This document shows, piece by piece, positions 17,730-24,599 of a stretch of DNA of 64,000 bases (positions are counted from its first letter, which is position 1; each line of letters starts with the position of its first letter). The position numbers were made by a program, and so were the translations under genes. A model generated the notes under the pieces. The model was not told the origin of the DNA and searched no databases. It was given only the letters and a program-made list of their open reading frames with translations. The stretch is from the NCBI RefSeq assembly GCF_019343475.1, contig NZ_CP072453.1, forward strand, positions 2,914,001 to 2,978,000, in the 5' to 3' direction. The DNA comes from Providencia sp. R33 (GTDB lineage: Bacteria; Pseudomonadota; Gammaproteobacteria; Enterobacterales; Enterobacteriaceae).

Positions 17730-17908
17730 GCATTCAATCCAATAATATGGGGAAAATGTTTTTCTGCCCTAACATGCAAATGCTAGGTAGTCATAAAGGG
17801 GTTTTCCCAGTTACAATAGATAATAGTCAAATGTTAACACTCACAACGCAGTAAATCATATTAATTACGCGTAATTTCACTACTGTGTTTGGAAAAAGGA
17901 AAATCGAT

Positions 17909-18454
17909 ATGGCCAAACAGCCTGATGACTGGCTGGATGACATCCCAGCGCCGCAAGACGAAGAAGACGAGGAGATCATTTGGGTCAGCAAAAGCGAAAT
18001 TAAACGCGATGCTGAGATCCTCAAAAAACTGGGGGCTGAACTCGTTGATTTAAGTAAAAGCGAGCTTGAACGTATTCCACTGGACACTCAACTACTTGAG
18101 GCCATTGAGCTCGCTCAGAAAATCAAACGTGAAGGTCGCCGTCGACAATTACAGCTTATCGGTAAATTATTGCGTTCACGTGAAGTGGAACCGATTACCG
18201 AAGCCCTTGATAAACTGAAAAACCGCCATAATCAGCAAATCGTCATTTTGCATAAATTAGAAGATTTACGCACCCGTTTACTGGAAGGGGGTGATGATGT
18301 GATTGAAGAAGTGGTTACGTTGTTCCCAACAACAGACAGGCAACAACTGCGCGCCCTTGTGCGTAATGCGAAAAAAGAACGTGAAGGCAACAAGCCGCCA
18401 AAAGCGTATCGTCAAATATTCCAATATTTGAAAGACCAGTCTGAAATCGCCTAA
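17909..18454 (+). CDS. darP: Ribosome biogenesis protein DarP (YjgA)
   Basis: DarP associates with large-subunit ribosome precursors and helps late 50S maturation. The 181-residue protein (ATG at 17909, MAKQPDDWLDDIP, after AAAAAGGA) is a DUF615 all-helical protein with WVSKSEIKRDAEILKKLGAELVDLS and the C-terminal KPPKAYRQIFQYLKD. The longer frame from GTG 17885 adds residues not found in the family. Confidence 0.94.
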   Translation: MAKQPDDWLDDIPAPQDEEDEEIIWVSKSEIKRDAEILKKLGAELVDLSKSELERIPLDTQLLEAIELAQKIKREGRRRQLQLIGKLLRSREVEPITEALDKLKNRHNQQIVILHKLEDLRTRLLEGGDDVIEEVVTLFPTTDRQQLRALVRNAKKEREGNKPPKAYRQIFQYLKDQSEIA

Positions 18455-18457
18455 TCG

Positions 18458-18494
18458 TTTTCCCCTACGCCTATTTTGGGGCGCTAGGGGAAAA
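18458..18494. terminator. Hairpin after darP, possible terminator
   Basis: TTTTCCCCTA (18458-18467) pairs with TAGGGGAAAA (18485-18494), with an inner CGCC/GGCG pairing. No good T run follows, so termination is uncertain. Confidence 0.5.
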
Positions 18495-18612
18495 TCCTAA
18501 AAAGCATCCCTTCCATTGATAGCCCGCGTAAAGCGGCGTACTATTCGCCTATTAGTCATACTCTGACCCGTATTATCGCGGCTGCTGAACCCCGATAAAT
18601 TATGAGGAAGAT

Positions 18613-18846
18613 ATGGATAATACTCGAAATAGAGCATGGCGCAGAGCCCAAGCTCGTACCAATAAATCACGTGATCAACTCAACGCTCGCCTCATCGACT
18701 GCTATGCACCAGAAAAAAACTGGAAGCAAATGTATGGGCGCAGTGAAAAAATGATCCGCGCAGCCCAACTTGGCATGGCCTACCCGCAAGTAAGCAGTGC
18801 CAAGCTGGTGCGTAATAGCCTTGATGAGATACAAAACGATCAGTGA
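18613..18846 (+). CDS. Small basic protein of unknown function
   Basis: This 77-residue protein (MDNTRNRAWRRAQARTNKSR start) is rich in Arg, Lys and Gln with no membrane segment or signal peptide. I do not recognise a family. A GAGGAAGAT ribosome site precedes the ATG. Its stop overlaps the GTG start of the phosphatase gene by 4 bases (18843-18846), so the two are probably translated together. The basic composition would fit a nucleic-acid- or ribosome-binding role, but this is a guess. Confidence 0.75.
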   Translation: MDNTRNRAWRRAQARTNKSRDQLNARLIDCYAPEKNWKQMYGRSEKMIRAAQLGMAYPQVSSAKLVRNSLDEIQNDQ

Positions 18847-19166
18847 ATATTTTATTCATTTGCAGTAAAAATCAATGGCGTAGCCCAACCGCTGAACAGA
18901 TCTGGCGCAATCATGCAAGCTGGGTCACCCGTTCAGCGGGAACAAGCCGCCACGCGAAACGCCCTATCAATGCCGATTTAATCCGTTGGGCGGATATCAT
19001 TTTTGTGATGGAACAAAAACACAAAAACCGCCTTAAAGCTGATTTTTCGCGCCTACTTGAGCACAAACCCCTTCATGTTTTGGACATTCCTGATGATTAT
19101 CAGTATATGGATCCTGAACTGATCGCCCTATTGGAAGATAGTGTTCCTGGTTATCTTTCTCTTTGA
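18843..19166 (+). CDS. Low-molecular-weight protein tyrosine phosphatase family protein
   Basis: The 107-residue product begins MNILFICSKNQWRSPTAEQ. The phosphate-binding loop C-x5-R-S of low-molecular-weight tyrosine phosphatases and ArsC-like enzymes is intact (Cys7, Arg13, Ser14), and a DIPDDYQYMDPEL segment near the C-terminus may supply the general acid. It is shorter than canonical Wzb-type enzymes (about 145 residues). The start is GTG overlapping the upstream stop. The substrate is unknown. Confidence 0.82.
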   Translation: MNILFICSKNQWRSPTAEQIWRNHASWVTRSAGTSRHAKRPINADLIRWADIIFVMEQKHKNRLKADFSRLLEHKPLHVLDIPDDYQYMDPELIALLEDSVPGYLSL

Positions 19167-19403
19167 GAAAAATTCAAGTCATCAATGACCGCTGTATTTT
19201 CCTTATTCCTAATAATGCCCTCCTTATTTAGATCACGAAATAATAAAAACACCCTAGGTATATTCAAATTTCCCCAATCAAAATTCTTCATTTAGATACC
19301 TTTAAGCATCATAAAAAATAATTCCCTAGACTAAAAACTCATACCAACTTACAATAATAAAACCATAACACATTGATATATATGAATAATATAGGATGCA
19401 TAT
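19167..19403 (+). other. AT-rich upstream region of the PAAR effector
   Basis: About 237 bases, markedly AT-rich, precede the effector gene. I see no gene; the promoter must be here, since the upstream gene ends at 19166 and no strong terminator is evident. The 62-codon minus-strand frame that overlaps the effector start is not credible. Confidence 0.4.
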
Positions 19404-20306
19404 ATGAGTATTGGTTATTTCCTTCGTGCCGGAGATAAAACAACATGTGGCGGAAAAATTCTGACTGGTGACAATACATTTTTATTTCATGGATCTTCAG
19501 CAGCAAGAGAAGGGGATCTCGTGACATGCGGAAAATACGCTGGAACCTATAAAATACTTGGGGGAATTAGTAATATTAGGGGTAATGGACGAATGATGGC
19601 AGGAACCTTAGACAGCTTTAGTTCATGCCCCTGTAAAGCGCAATTTATCAACTCGCTTTCGGATTGTTATCATAAACAAGAAATACCCCCCTCAAAATCG
19701 TTTAGTTCCCCAAAATCCTTATTAACCTCCAACATTACACGCGCTCGATCTACTCACGCTGTTAATAATTTGAGTGTTCCTGTCATTACAACAACAAAAC
19801 CTTTCGAAGAATCACTAATTAAAAACCCTATTAATATTTACATTATGATCGCTACTGACAAAGAAGGTCATGTTGGGTTGATTATTGGTGATAATGAAAG
19901 ATCAATGCTATATGATCCTGGTGGTTCATATACGGGATGTTTTAATCGTCGTTGTGAAGATGGGGCCCCTACACACCGAGGATCAAACGACGTATTTCCT
20001 TATCCTATGTGGGAGTGGGAAGACTATTTAGCTTACCACTTAGAAGATGGCATAAACGTGTCAGTCATGCACTTTATAATACCTAAAACGCAAGCTGATA
20101 AACTAATACAACTTATTGATGAAAAAGGTGGTGGAGCACCGTTATTCTGCGCAACAAACGTATCCGATGTGCTAAAACGCAGCGGAGGGATATTCACTAG
20201 ACTACCATCAGTAGCTTATATCAGACGCCCAAGTACATTTAAAGATGAACTCATGGATATTTATTTTTCAGGACGTGAATGGTGGAAATTGAATGGCGCT
20301 TACTAA
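19404..20306 (+). CDS. PAAR-domain protein with C-terminal papain-like toxin domain, candidate T6SS effector
   Basis: Residues 1-80 form a PAAR domain (FLRAGDKTTCGGKIL, EGDLVTCG, CPCKA), the cone that tips the type VI spike and carries cargo. A Ser/Pro-rich linker (about 90-135) leads to a C-terminal domain with GHVGLIIG (His156) and later PLFCATNVSDVL (Cys249). The order His then Cys, with an aliphatic strand after the His, is that of the circularly permuted NlpC/P60 or LRAT-like papain fold, so a cysteine hydrolase or acyltransferase acting on peptidoglycan or lipid is my inference. The next gene overlaps by 14 bases and encodes a small membrane protein, a plausible immunity partner. No T6SS structural genes are in the window, so this is an orphan islet. 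The AT-rich base use differs from its neighbours. Confidence 0.8.
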   Translation: MSIGYFLRAGDKTTCGGKILTGDNTFLFHGSSAAREGDLVTCGKYAGTYKILGGISNIRGNGRMMAGTLDSFSSCPCKAQFINSLSDCYHKQEIPPSKSFSSPKSLLTSNITRARSTHAVNNLSVPVITTTKPFEESLIKNPINIYIMIATDKEGHVGLIIGDNERSMLYDPGGSYTGCFNRRCEDGAPTHRGSNDVFPYPMWEWEDYLAYHLEDGINVSVMHFIIPKTQADKLIQLIDEKGGGAPLFCATNVSDVLKRSGGIFTRLPSVAYIRRPSTFKDELMDIYFSGREWWKLNGAY

Positions 20307-20730
20307 ACATCAAAAAGACATAATCAGCTTTATATGCTTTTCTTTTAGCGTAATAGCCCTATCTCTATCCTTCATATATGGCTCTTTTCTACCACTACCA
20401 AGTCTAGGAAAATACCCCGAAGTAGATTTTCATATTAAGCTATTATTTAGCCTATTAATTATAGAAATTTTTTTGATGTTGTTTCTATTGATAAAAAAGA
20501 GATACATCAGTAAATTTCTATTTTTCGTTATCTTCCCGTATATTATATCTACAATTTTATGGTTTATTACCAATTATCTGCCAAGCATTGAGCTGTATAG
20601 CAAATTGCCCACTCTTACAGGACAAGCGGGAGCTATTTTTATTACCCAATACGTTATTTATGGGATCTGGCTTATCCCTGTATTCTCCTATATATCTTAC
20701 TTATGCGTTATTCAGATCAAAAGCGAATAA
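20293..20730 (+). CDS. Four-helix membrane protein, candidate immunity protein
   Basis: The 145-residue protein has about four hydrophobic helices (roughly residues 11-31, 46-67, 72-92 and 113-138) and few charged residues. I recognise no family. Its start lies inside the last codons of the PAAR effector, which indicates coupled expression, and a small membrane protein directly behind a toxin gene is the usual immunity arrangement. Membrane location suggests protection at the inner membrane or periplasm. Codon use is AT-rich like the effector. Confidence 0.72.
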   Translation: MALTKHQKDIISFICFSFSVIALSLSFIYGSFLPLPSLGKYPEVDFHIKLLFSLLIIEIFLMLFLLIKKRYISKFLFFVIFPYIISTILWFITNYLPSIELYSKLPTLTGQAGAIFITQYVIYGIWLIPVFSYISYLCVIQIKSE

Positions 20731-20773
20731 AAAACCATTTTCGGACAGGCACTACATACCTGCCCTCACATCC

Positions 20774-21361
20774 TTAACCAAACTGCTGTTTAATTGCCTC
20801 AAGCAAGGTAGGAAACGCCGTATAGCCTTCTCTGTCGAGAAAATGCCCTGCGTTCTCTTCTAAAATAACCTGCGTATTTAATGCTTCTGCCAGCGCTTTT
20901 GATGACGATGGTGAGACAATCTCATCATTGGTGGATATGATTGAAATACGCTTATCGGCGATGTCAATTAATGCAGTATGGTCGAGTGGACTTAAGGTAT
21001 GACTACGCAGCTCAGGTAGCGTCTGTTGCTCTTCATCAAAACCAGACACTAAAATATACCCCTTAACAGCTTGCTGCTTATTTTGTAAAAAACGCAATGC
21101 GGTAACGCAGCCAAGACTATGACCAATCAGAACGGACTCTTCATCAATATCAAAAGGAAGCTGTTGCAAGCGCTGCTGCCATTTTTCTGGATCTGGGGAT
21201 AAAGCATCTGGCATTTCTGGCACGTCCACTTGCGCACCAAGGGCTTCAAGCTGGCTTTTTAGCCACGGAAACCAGTTTTTTTCGGGAGAAGCTGTATAGC
21301 CATGGATAATAACGAATTTTTGATTTTTTAGTGGCTGTAATGCCGAAGTGGAGTGGCTCAT
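20774..21361 (-). CDS. RBBP9/YdeN-type alpha/beta hydrolase
   Basis: The 195-residue protein is a small serine hydrolase of the RBBP9/YdeN group. It shows the oxyanion strand VIIHGYTASPEKNWFPWL, the nucleophile elbow GHSLGC, an acidic residue in STNDEIVS, and the catalytic His in NAGHFLDREGY. No signal peptide is present, so it is cytoplasmic. The substrate is unknown. It converges with the effector-immunity pair and lies upstream (downstream in transcription) of the barstar gene. Confidence 0.85.
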   Translation of the reverse strand: MSHSTSALQPLKNQKFVIIHGYTASPEKNWFPWLKSQLEALGAQVDVPEMPDALSPDPEKWQQRLQQLPFDIDEESVLIGHSLGCVTALRFLQNKQQAVKGYILVSGFDEEQQTLPELRSHTLSPLDHTALIDIADKRISIISTNDEIVSPSSSKALAEALNTQVILEENAGHFLDREGYTAFPTLLEAIKQQFG

Positions 21362-21420
21362 CCTAGAATTCCTATCAACTCAGTTGTCTTCCTTAGACTG
21401 TACCATGAGTGATAGGGTGA

Positions 21421-21708
21421 TCAGTTAGAGCTTTTTGTTATATCTAACGCAAAAACAAATTCTTCTTCCCACATGTCTTGTGCATCATTCATCACATCAA
21501 TGACATCGGCAAATTCGATGCGTTGTTCTGCACTCATGTGGCTAAAAATAATGGTTACTGGAAGCTCAATGCCTGCGGAAACCATGTCCCACAAAGCATC
21601 GAGATTATGACCAAACCAATCTGGAAGCGAAAATTGCTGAGCAAATTGCTGATAAAAATCATTCAGTGTGTTTATCTGGCGAAAATCAAAGCTCACCTGT
21701 TTGCTCAT
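21421..21708 (-). CDS. Barstar-family ribonuclease inhibitor
   Basis: The 95-residue protein is a barstar homologue. The inhibitor motif WFGHNLDALWD (residues 31-41) matches the barstar helix that plugs barnase, with Asp37, Trp40 and Asp41 corresponding to barstar Asp35, Trp38 and Asp39. It starts 13 bp after the stop of a barnase-type ribonuclease gene on the same strand, so it is most likely its cytoplasmic inhibitor. Orphan homologues (YhcO) exist in E. coli near tldD, but here the toxin is present. Confidence 0.92.
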   Translation of the reverse strand: MSKQVSFDFRQINTLNDFYQQFAQQFSLPDWFGHNLDALWDMVSAGIELPVTIIFSHMSAEQRIEFADVIDVMNDAQDMWEEEFVFALDITKSSN

Positions 21709-21721
21709 CGCTACGTTTCCT

Positions 21722-22207
21722 TTAATTGACTTGTTTAAAGCTCTTATAATGGTCGTTGGTTACAAAAATCATCCCATCTGAAGAGTATAGCAAACGATCG
21801 GCCCCACGGTGCCCACACCGGTAGTTGATATCCGCTTCAAACCATTGACGATTATCTGCGATAGGCAATGATTTTTCACGATTCGAAAAACGATCCCCTC
21901 CAATTGCCCGCTTTGGTAATACATCGCAAAGGTTGCCTTTTTTGGCATCCCAACCTGCTTGTCTCGCCTCTTTTTTCGTTATGTAAAATGCCGGAAGTTT
22001 TTGGTATTTCTGCATATAACTAACGACATTCTGTTGCTCAGTCAGTTGGTCAATGGTTTTTGACTGGGCATTTTCTTGAGTGATGGTTTGTTCAGAAGCC
22101 ACAGATTTGTCTGTTGGTGGTTTATCTTGAATATCACCACCGCGAAAATACAGACTCAGCACAATCAAAATAGCCATCAATACTAGTGATATGACTTTTT
22201 TATTCAT
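21722..22207 (-). CDS. Barnase-family guanyl-specific ribonuclease, exported or membrane-anchored
   Basis: The 161-residue protein has an N-terminal hydrophobic segment (residues 4-21), a polar linker, and from residue 71 a domain closely resembling barnase: LPAFYITKKEARQAGW, IGGDRFSNRE and WFEADINYRCGHRGADRLLYS. Catalytic residues align: Glu124 (barnase Glu73), Arg134 and Arg138 (Arg83, Arg87), and His153 (His102). Cys94 and Cys131 could form a disulfide outside the cytoplasm. No clear signal-peptidase site is seen, so it may stay anchored. The adjacent barstar gene supports a toxin-inhibitor pair. Whether it is used against competitors or for RNA scavenging is unknown. Confidence 0.92.
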   Translation of the reverse strand: MNKKVISLVLMAILIVLSLYFRGGDIQDKPPTDKSVASEQTITQENAQSKTIDQLTEQQNVVSYMQKYQKLPAFYITKKEARQAGWDAKKGNLCDVLPKRAIGGDRFSNREKSLPIADNRQWFEADINYRCGHRGADRLLYSSDGMIFVTNDHYKSFKQVN

Positions 22208-22293
22208 TTAGTACCTTCATTATGACAATAACGGCAACCTATACTGAAGCAGAGGCTGCCGTTTAACTCGCTATTGCGTGGAAGATCGCAAAA

Positions 22294-23739
22294 TTACGCG
22301 GTACCGCCTACCGTCATTTTATCCAATTTCAACGTTGGCTGACCAACGCCTACAGGCACGCTTTGGCCTTCTTTACCACACACTCCTACACCTTTGTCTA
22401 ATGCAAGGTCATTACCCACCATGGAAATTTGCTGCATCGCCTCAACACCAGAGCCAATCAGTGTTGCTCCTTTCACTGGCGATGTAATTTTTCCATTTTC
22501 AATCAAGTAGGCTTCAGAGGTTGAAAATACAAATTTACCTGAGGTGATATCAACCTGACCGCCACCAAAGTTTGGTGCGTAAATGCCTTTATCGACGCTA
22601 GCAATGATTTCTTCTGGTGTTGAAGAGCCTGCAAGCATGTAAGTGTTCGTCATACGCGGCATTGGCAGGTGCGCATAAGATTCACGACGTGCATTACCTG
22701 TCGGGGAAACTCCCATCAGGCGCGCATTCAGTTTATCTTGAATATAATTACGCAAAATACCATTTTCTATTAGGACGTTATATTGCCCTGGTACCCCTTC
22801 GTCATCAATTGCGAGGGAACCGCGACGGCCTGCTATCGTGCCATCATCCACCACGGTACACAGTGGTGAAGCGACTTGCTCACCCATTTGCCCAGAGAAT
22901 ACAGATGTACCACGGCGGTTGAAATCACCTTCAAGGCCATGGCCAACCGCTTCGTGCAACAACACGCCTGGCCAGCCTGCGCCTAATACTACAGGCATCA
23001 TACCAGCAGGGGCAGCAATGGCAGATAAATTCACCAGCGCCATACGTACAGCTTCACGAGCATACTGTTCAGCCACGATTTGACCTTGGTGAATTTCTAA
23101 GAAATATTCATAGCCATAGCGACCGCCGCCGCCACTGGCACCGCGTTCACGTTTACCGTCATGTTCAACTAATACACTCACGGAAAGGCGCACTAATGGG
23201 CGAATATCTGCCGCTAATGTGCCGTCGGTTGCAGCAACCAGCACTTGCTCGTAAACCCCCGTTAAACTCGCGTTCACTTCGATAACACGTGGGTCTTCGG
23301 CGCGTGCGACTTGGTCGACACGGTGCAATAAATCAATTTTTTGCTCGCGAGATAGGCTCTGTAACGGGTCTGCCACAGAATACAATTTTTTGTACTCAAC
23401 ATTGCTTAAGACACGTGATTTACCAGAGCCTTGTTCGTTTACAATGCTTCGTGCTGCGGTCGCGCTTTGCACCAGCGCTTGCAGTGAAATTTGGTCTGCA
23501 TAAGCAAAGCCTGTTTTTTCACCACTTACCGCTCTTACACCAACACCTTGGTCAATATTGTAAGAGCCATCTTTGATTATTCTATCTTCAAGCACCCAAG
23601 ATTCATGGAAACTTGATTGAAAAAATAGATCCGCATAATCCAGATGGCGCTCAGATAATAACCCTAAAATGTCATACAGATTTTCATGCCCAAGGCGGTT
23701 GGCGGCCAGCAAATGTTCGCTGACAGAAGCTAAACTCAT
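22294..23739 (-). CDS. tldD: Metalloprotease TldD
   Basis: TldD is the metal-bearing subunit of the TldD/TldE protease. The zinc motif is visible in LLHEAVGHGLEGDFNRRG (HExxxH), as is the conserved DDEGVPGQYNVLIENGILRNYI segment. Its 481 residues match the family. It lies at the end of the long minus-strand run from mreB and, unlike in E. coli, only 4.6 kb from its partner pmbA. Confidence 0.97.
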   Translation of the reverse strand: MSLASVSEHLLAANRLGHENLYDILGLLSERHLDYADLFFQSSFHESWVLEDRIIKDGSYNIDQGVGVRAVSGEKTGFAYADQISLQALVQSATAARSIVNEQGSGKSRVLSNVEYKKLYSVADPLQSLSREQKIDLLHRVDQVARAEDPRVIEVNASLTGVYEQVLVAATDGTLAADIRPLVRLSVSVLVEHDGKRERGASGGGGRYGYEYFLEIHQGQIVAEQYAREAVRMALVNLSAIAAPAGMMPVVLGAGWPGVLLHEAVGHGLEGDFNRRGTSVFSGQMGEQVASPLCTVVDDGTIAGRRGSLAIDDEGVPGQYNVLIENGILRNYIQDKLNARLMGVSPTGNARRESYAHLPMPRMTNTYMLAGSSTPEEIIASVDKGIYAPNFGGGQVDITSGKFVFSTSEAYLIENGKITSPVKGATLIGSGVEAMQQISMVGNDLALDKGVGVCGKEGQSVPVGVGQPTLKLDKMTVGGTA

Positions 23740-23744
23740 ATTCG

Positions 23745-24599
23745 TTACTCTTTGGTTGCGTCTTTTTTAATCAGAGAGGTCAGTTGCGGTCTGAAGCGGT
23801 TATGTTTCACCACTCGAATTTGCTCACGCATGACACTCAAACTGTCTGTTTTGATATTCAATACTGTTGATGCCACTGCATCCACGTTCTTTTTCATCAC
23901 TTTCCCCCAACCATCAACGGCAAGGCTATGACCCCACGTGCGGCGGGTTCCATGCACACCCACTTGAGCAGGCGCCAAAATATAGCATTGGTTTTCAATC
24001 GCACGAGCGCGCAGTAATGGCTCCCAGTGCGCCTGACCGGTATAGCGGGTAAATGCCGCAGGAACAGAGATAATTTCTGCACCTTGTTCTCTCAGAGCTT
24101 GGAATAAGCCAGGAAAACGCAAATCATAGCAAATCGTCATCCCTAAGCGGCCAACAGGGGTATCGACTACCGTGATATGTTCACCACGTTGGTAAATCAC
24201 CGATTCGTTGTAATTCCCTTGTTCGTCTTCGATATTCACATCAAACATATGAATTTTATCGTAGCGAGCTTTGATATTGCCTTCGGAATCAAATAATAAG
24301 CTACTGCTTGTAATGCGCTCAGGATCTTCACGGCTGATCATCGGCATCGACCCAACGAGGATCCACACATTATACTGTTTAGCCATAGCGCTGATAGCGC
24401 CTTGCAACGGGCCTTTCCCTTGTACTTCAGCTTGTTTGCGGTAAGTCGCCGCATCCGCAAAGAGCAATGCATTTTCAGGTGTCAAAACTAACTGAACAGT
24501 CTCTGGCAACTGTTTGATTTGCTGCTCTATTTGCGCCAAATTGTGCTTAGTATTATTTCCGCTACATAACTGCAAAAGTGCAACGTTACCATTTTTCAT
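23745..24599 (-). CDS. Nitrilase-superfamily amidase, Nit1/deaminated glutathione amidase type
   Basis: The 284-residue protein is a carbon-nitrogen hydrolase with the Glu-Lys-Cys triad: Glu42 in LTPENALLF, Lys in YDKIHMFDVNIED, Cys in GMTICYDLRFPGLF. RWTGQAHWEPLLRARAIENQ-type sequence (here RYTGQAHWEPLLRARAI) is typical of Nit1-like enzymes that hydrolyse deaminated glutathione, a metabolite-repair role. The start ATG overlaps the yhdP stop (shared base 24599), and tldD follows 5 bp later, so it belongs to this operon. E. coli K-12 lacks it at this position. Confidence 0.87.
   Translation of the reverse strand: MKNGNVALLQLCSGNNTKHNLAQIEQQIKQLPETVQLVLTPENALLFADAATYRKQAEVQGKGPLQGAISAMAKQYNVWILVGSMPMISREDPERITSSSLLFDSEGNIKARYDKIHMFDVNIEDEQGNYNESVIYQRGEHITVVDTPVGRLGMTICYDLRFPGLFQALREQGAEIISVPAAFTRYTGQAHWEPLLRARAIENQCYILAPAQVGVHGTRRTWGHSLAVDGWGKVMKKNVDAVASTVLNIKTDSLSVMREQIRVVKHNRFRPQLTSLIKKDATKE

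Noticed and set aside
20588..20863. 91-codon plus-strand ORF across the end of the immunity candidate
   Set aside because: Overlaps two better genes in another frame and is antisense to the hydrolase end.
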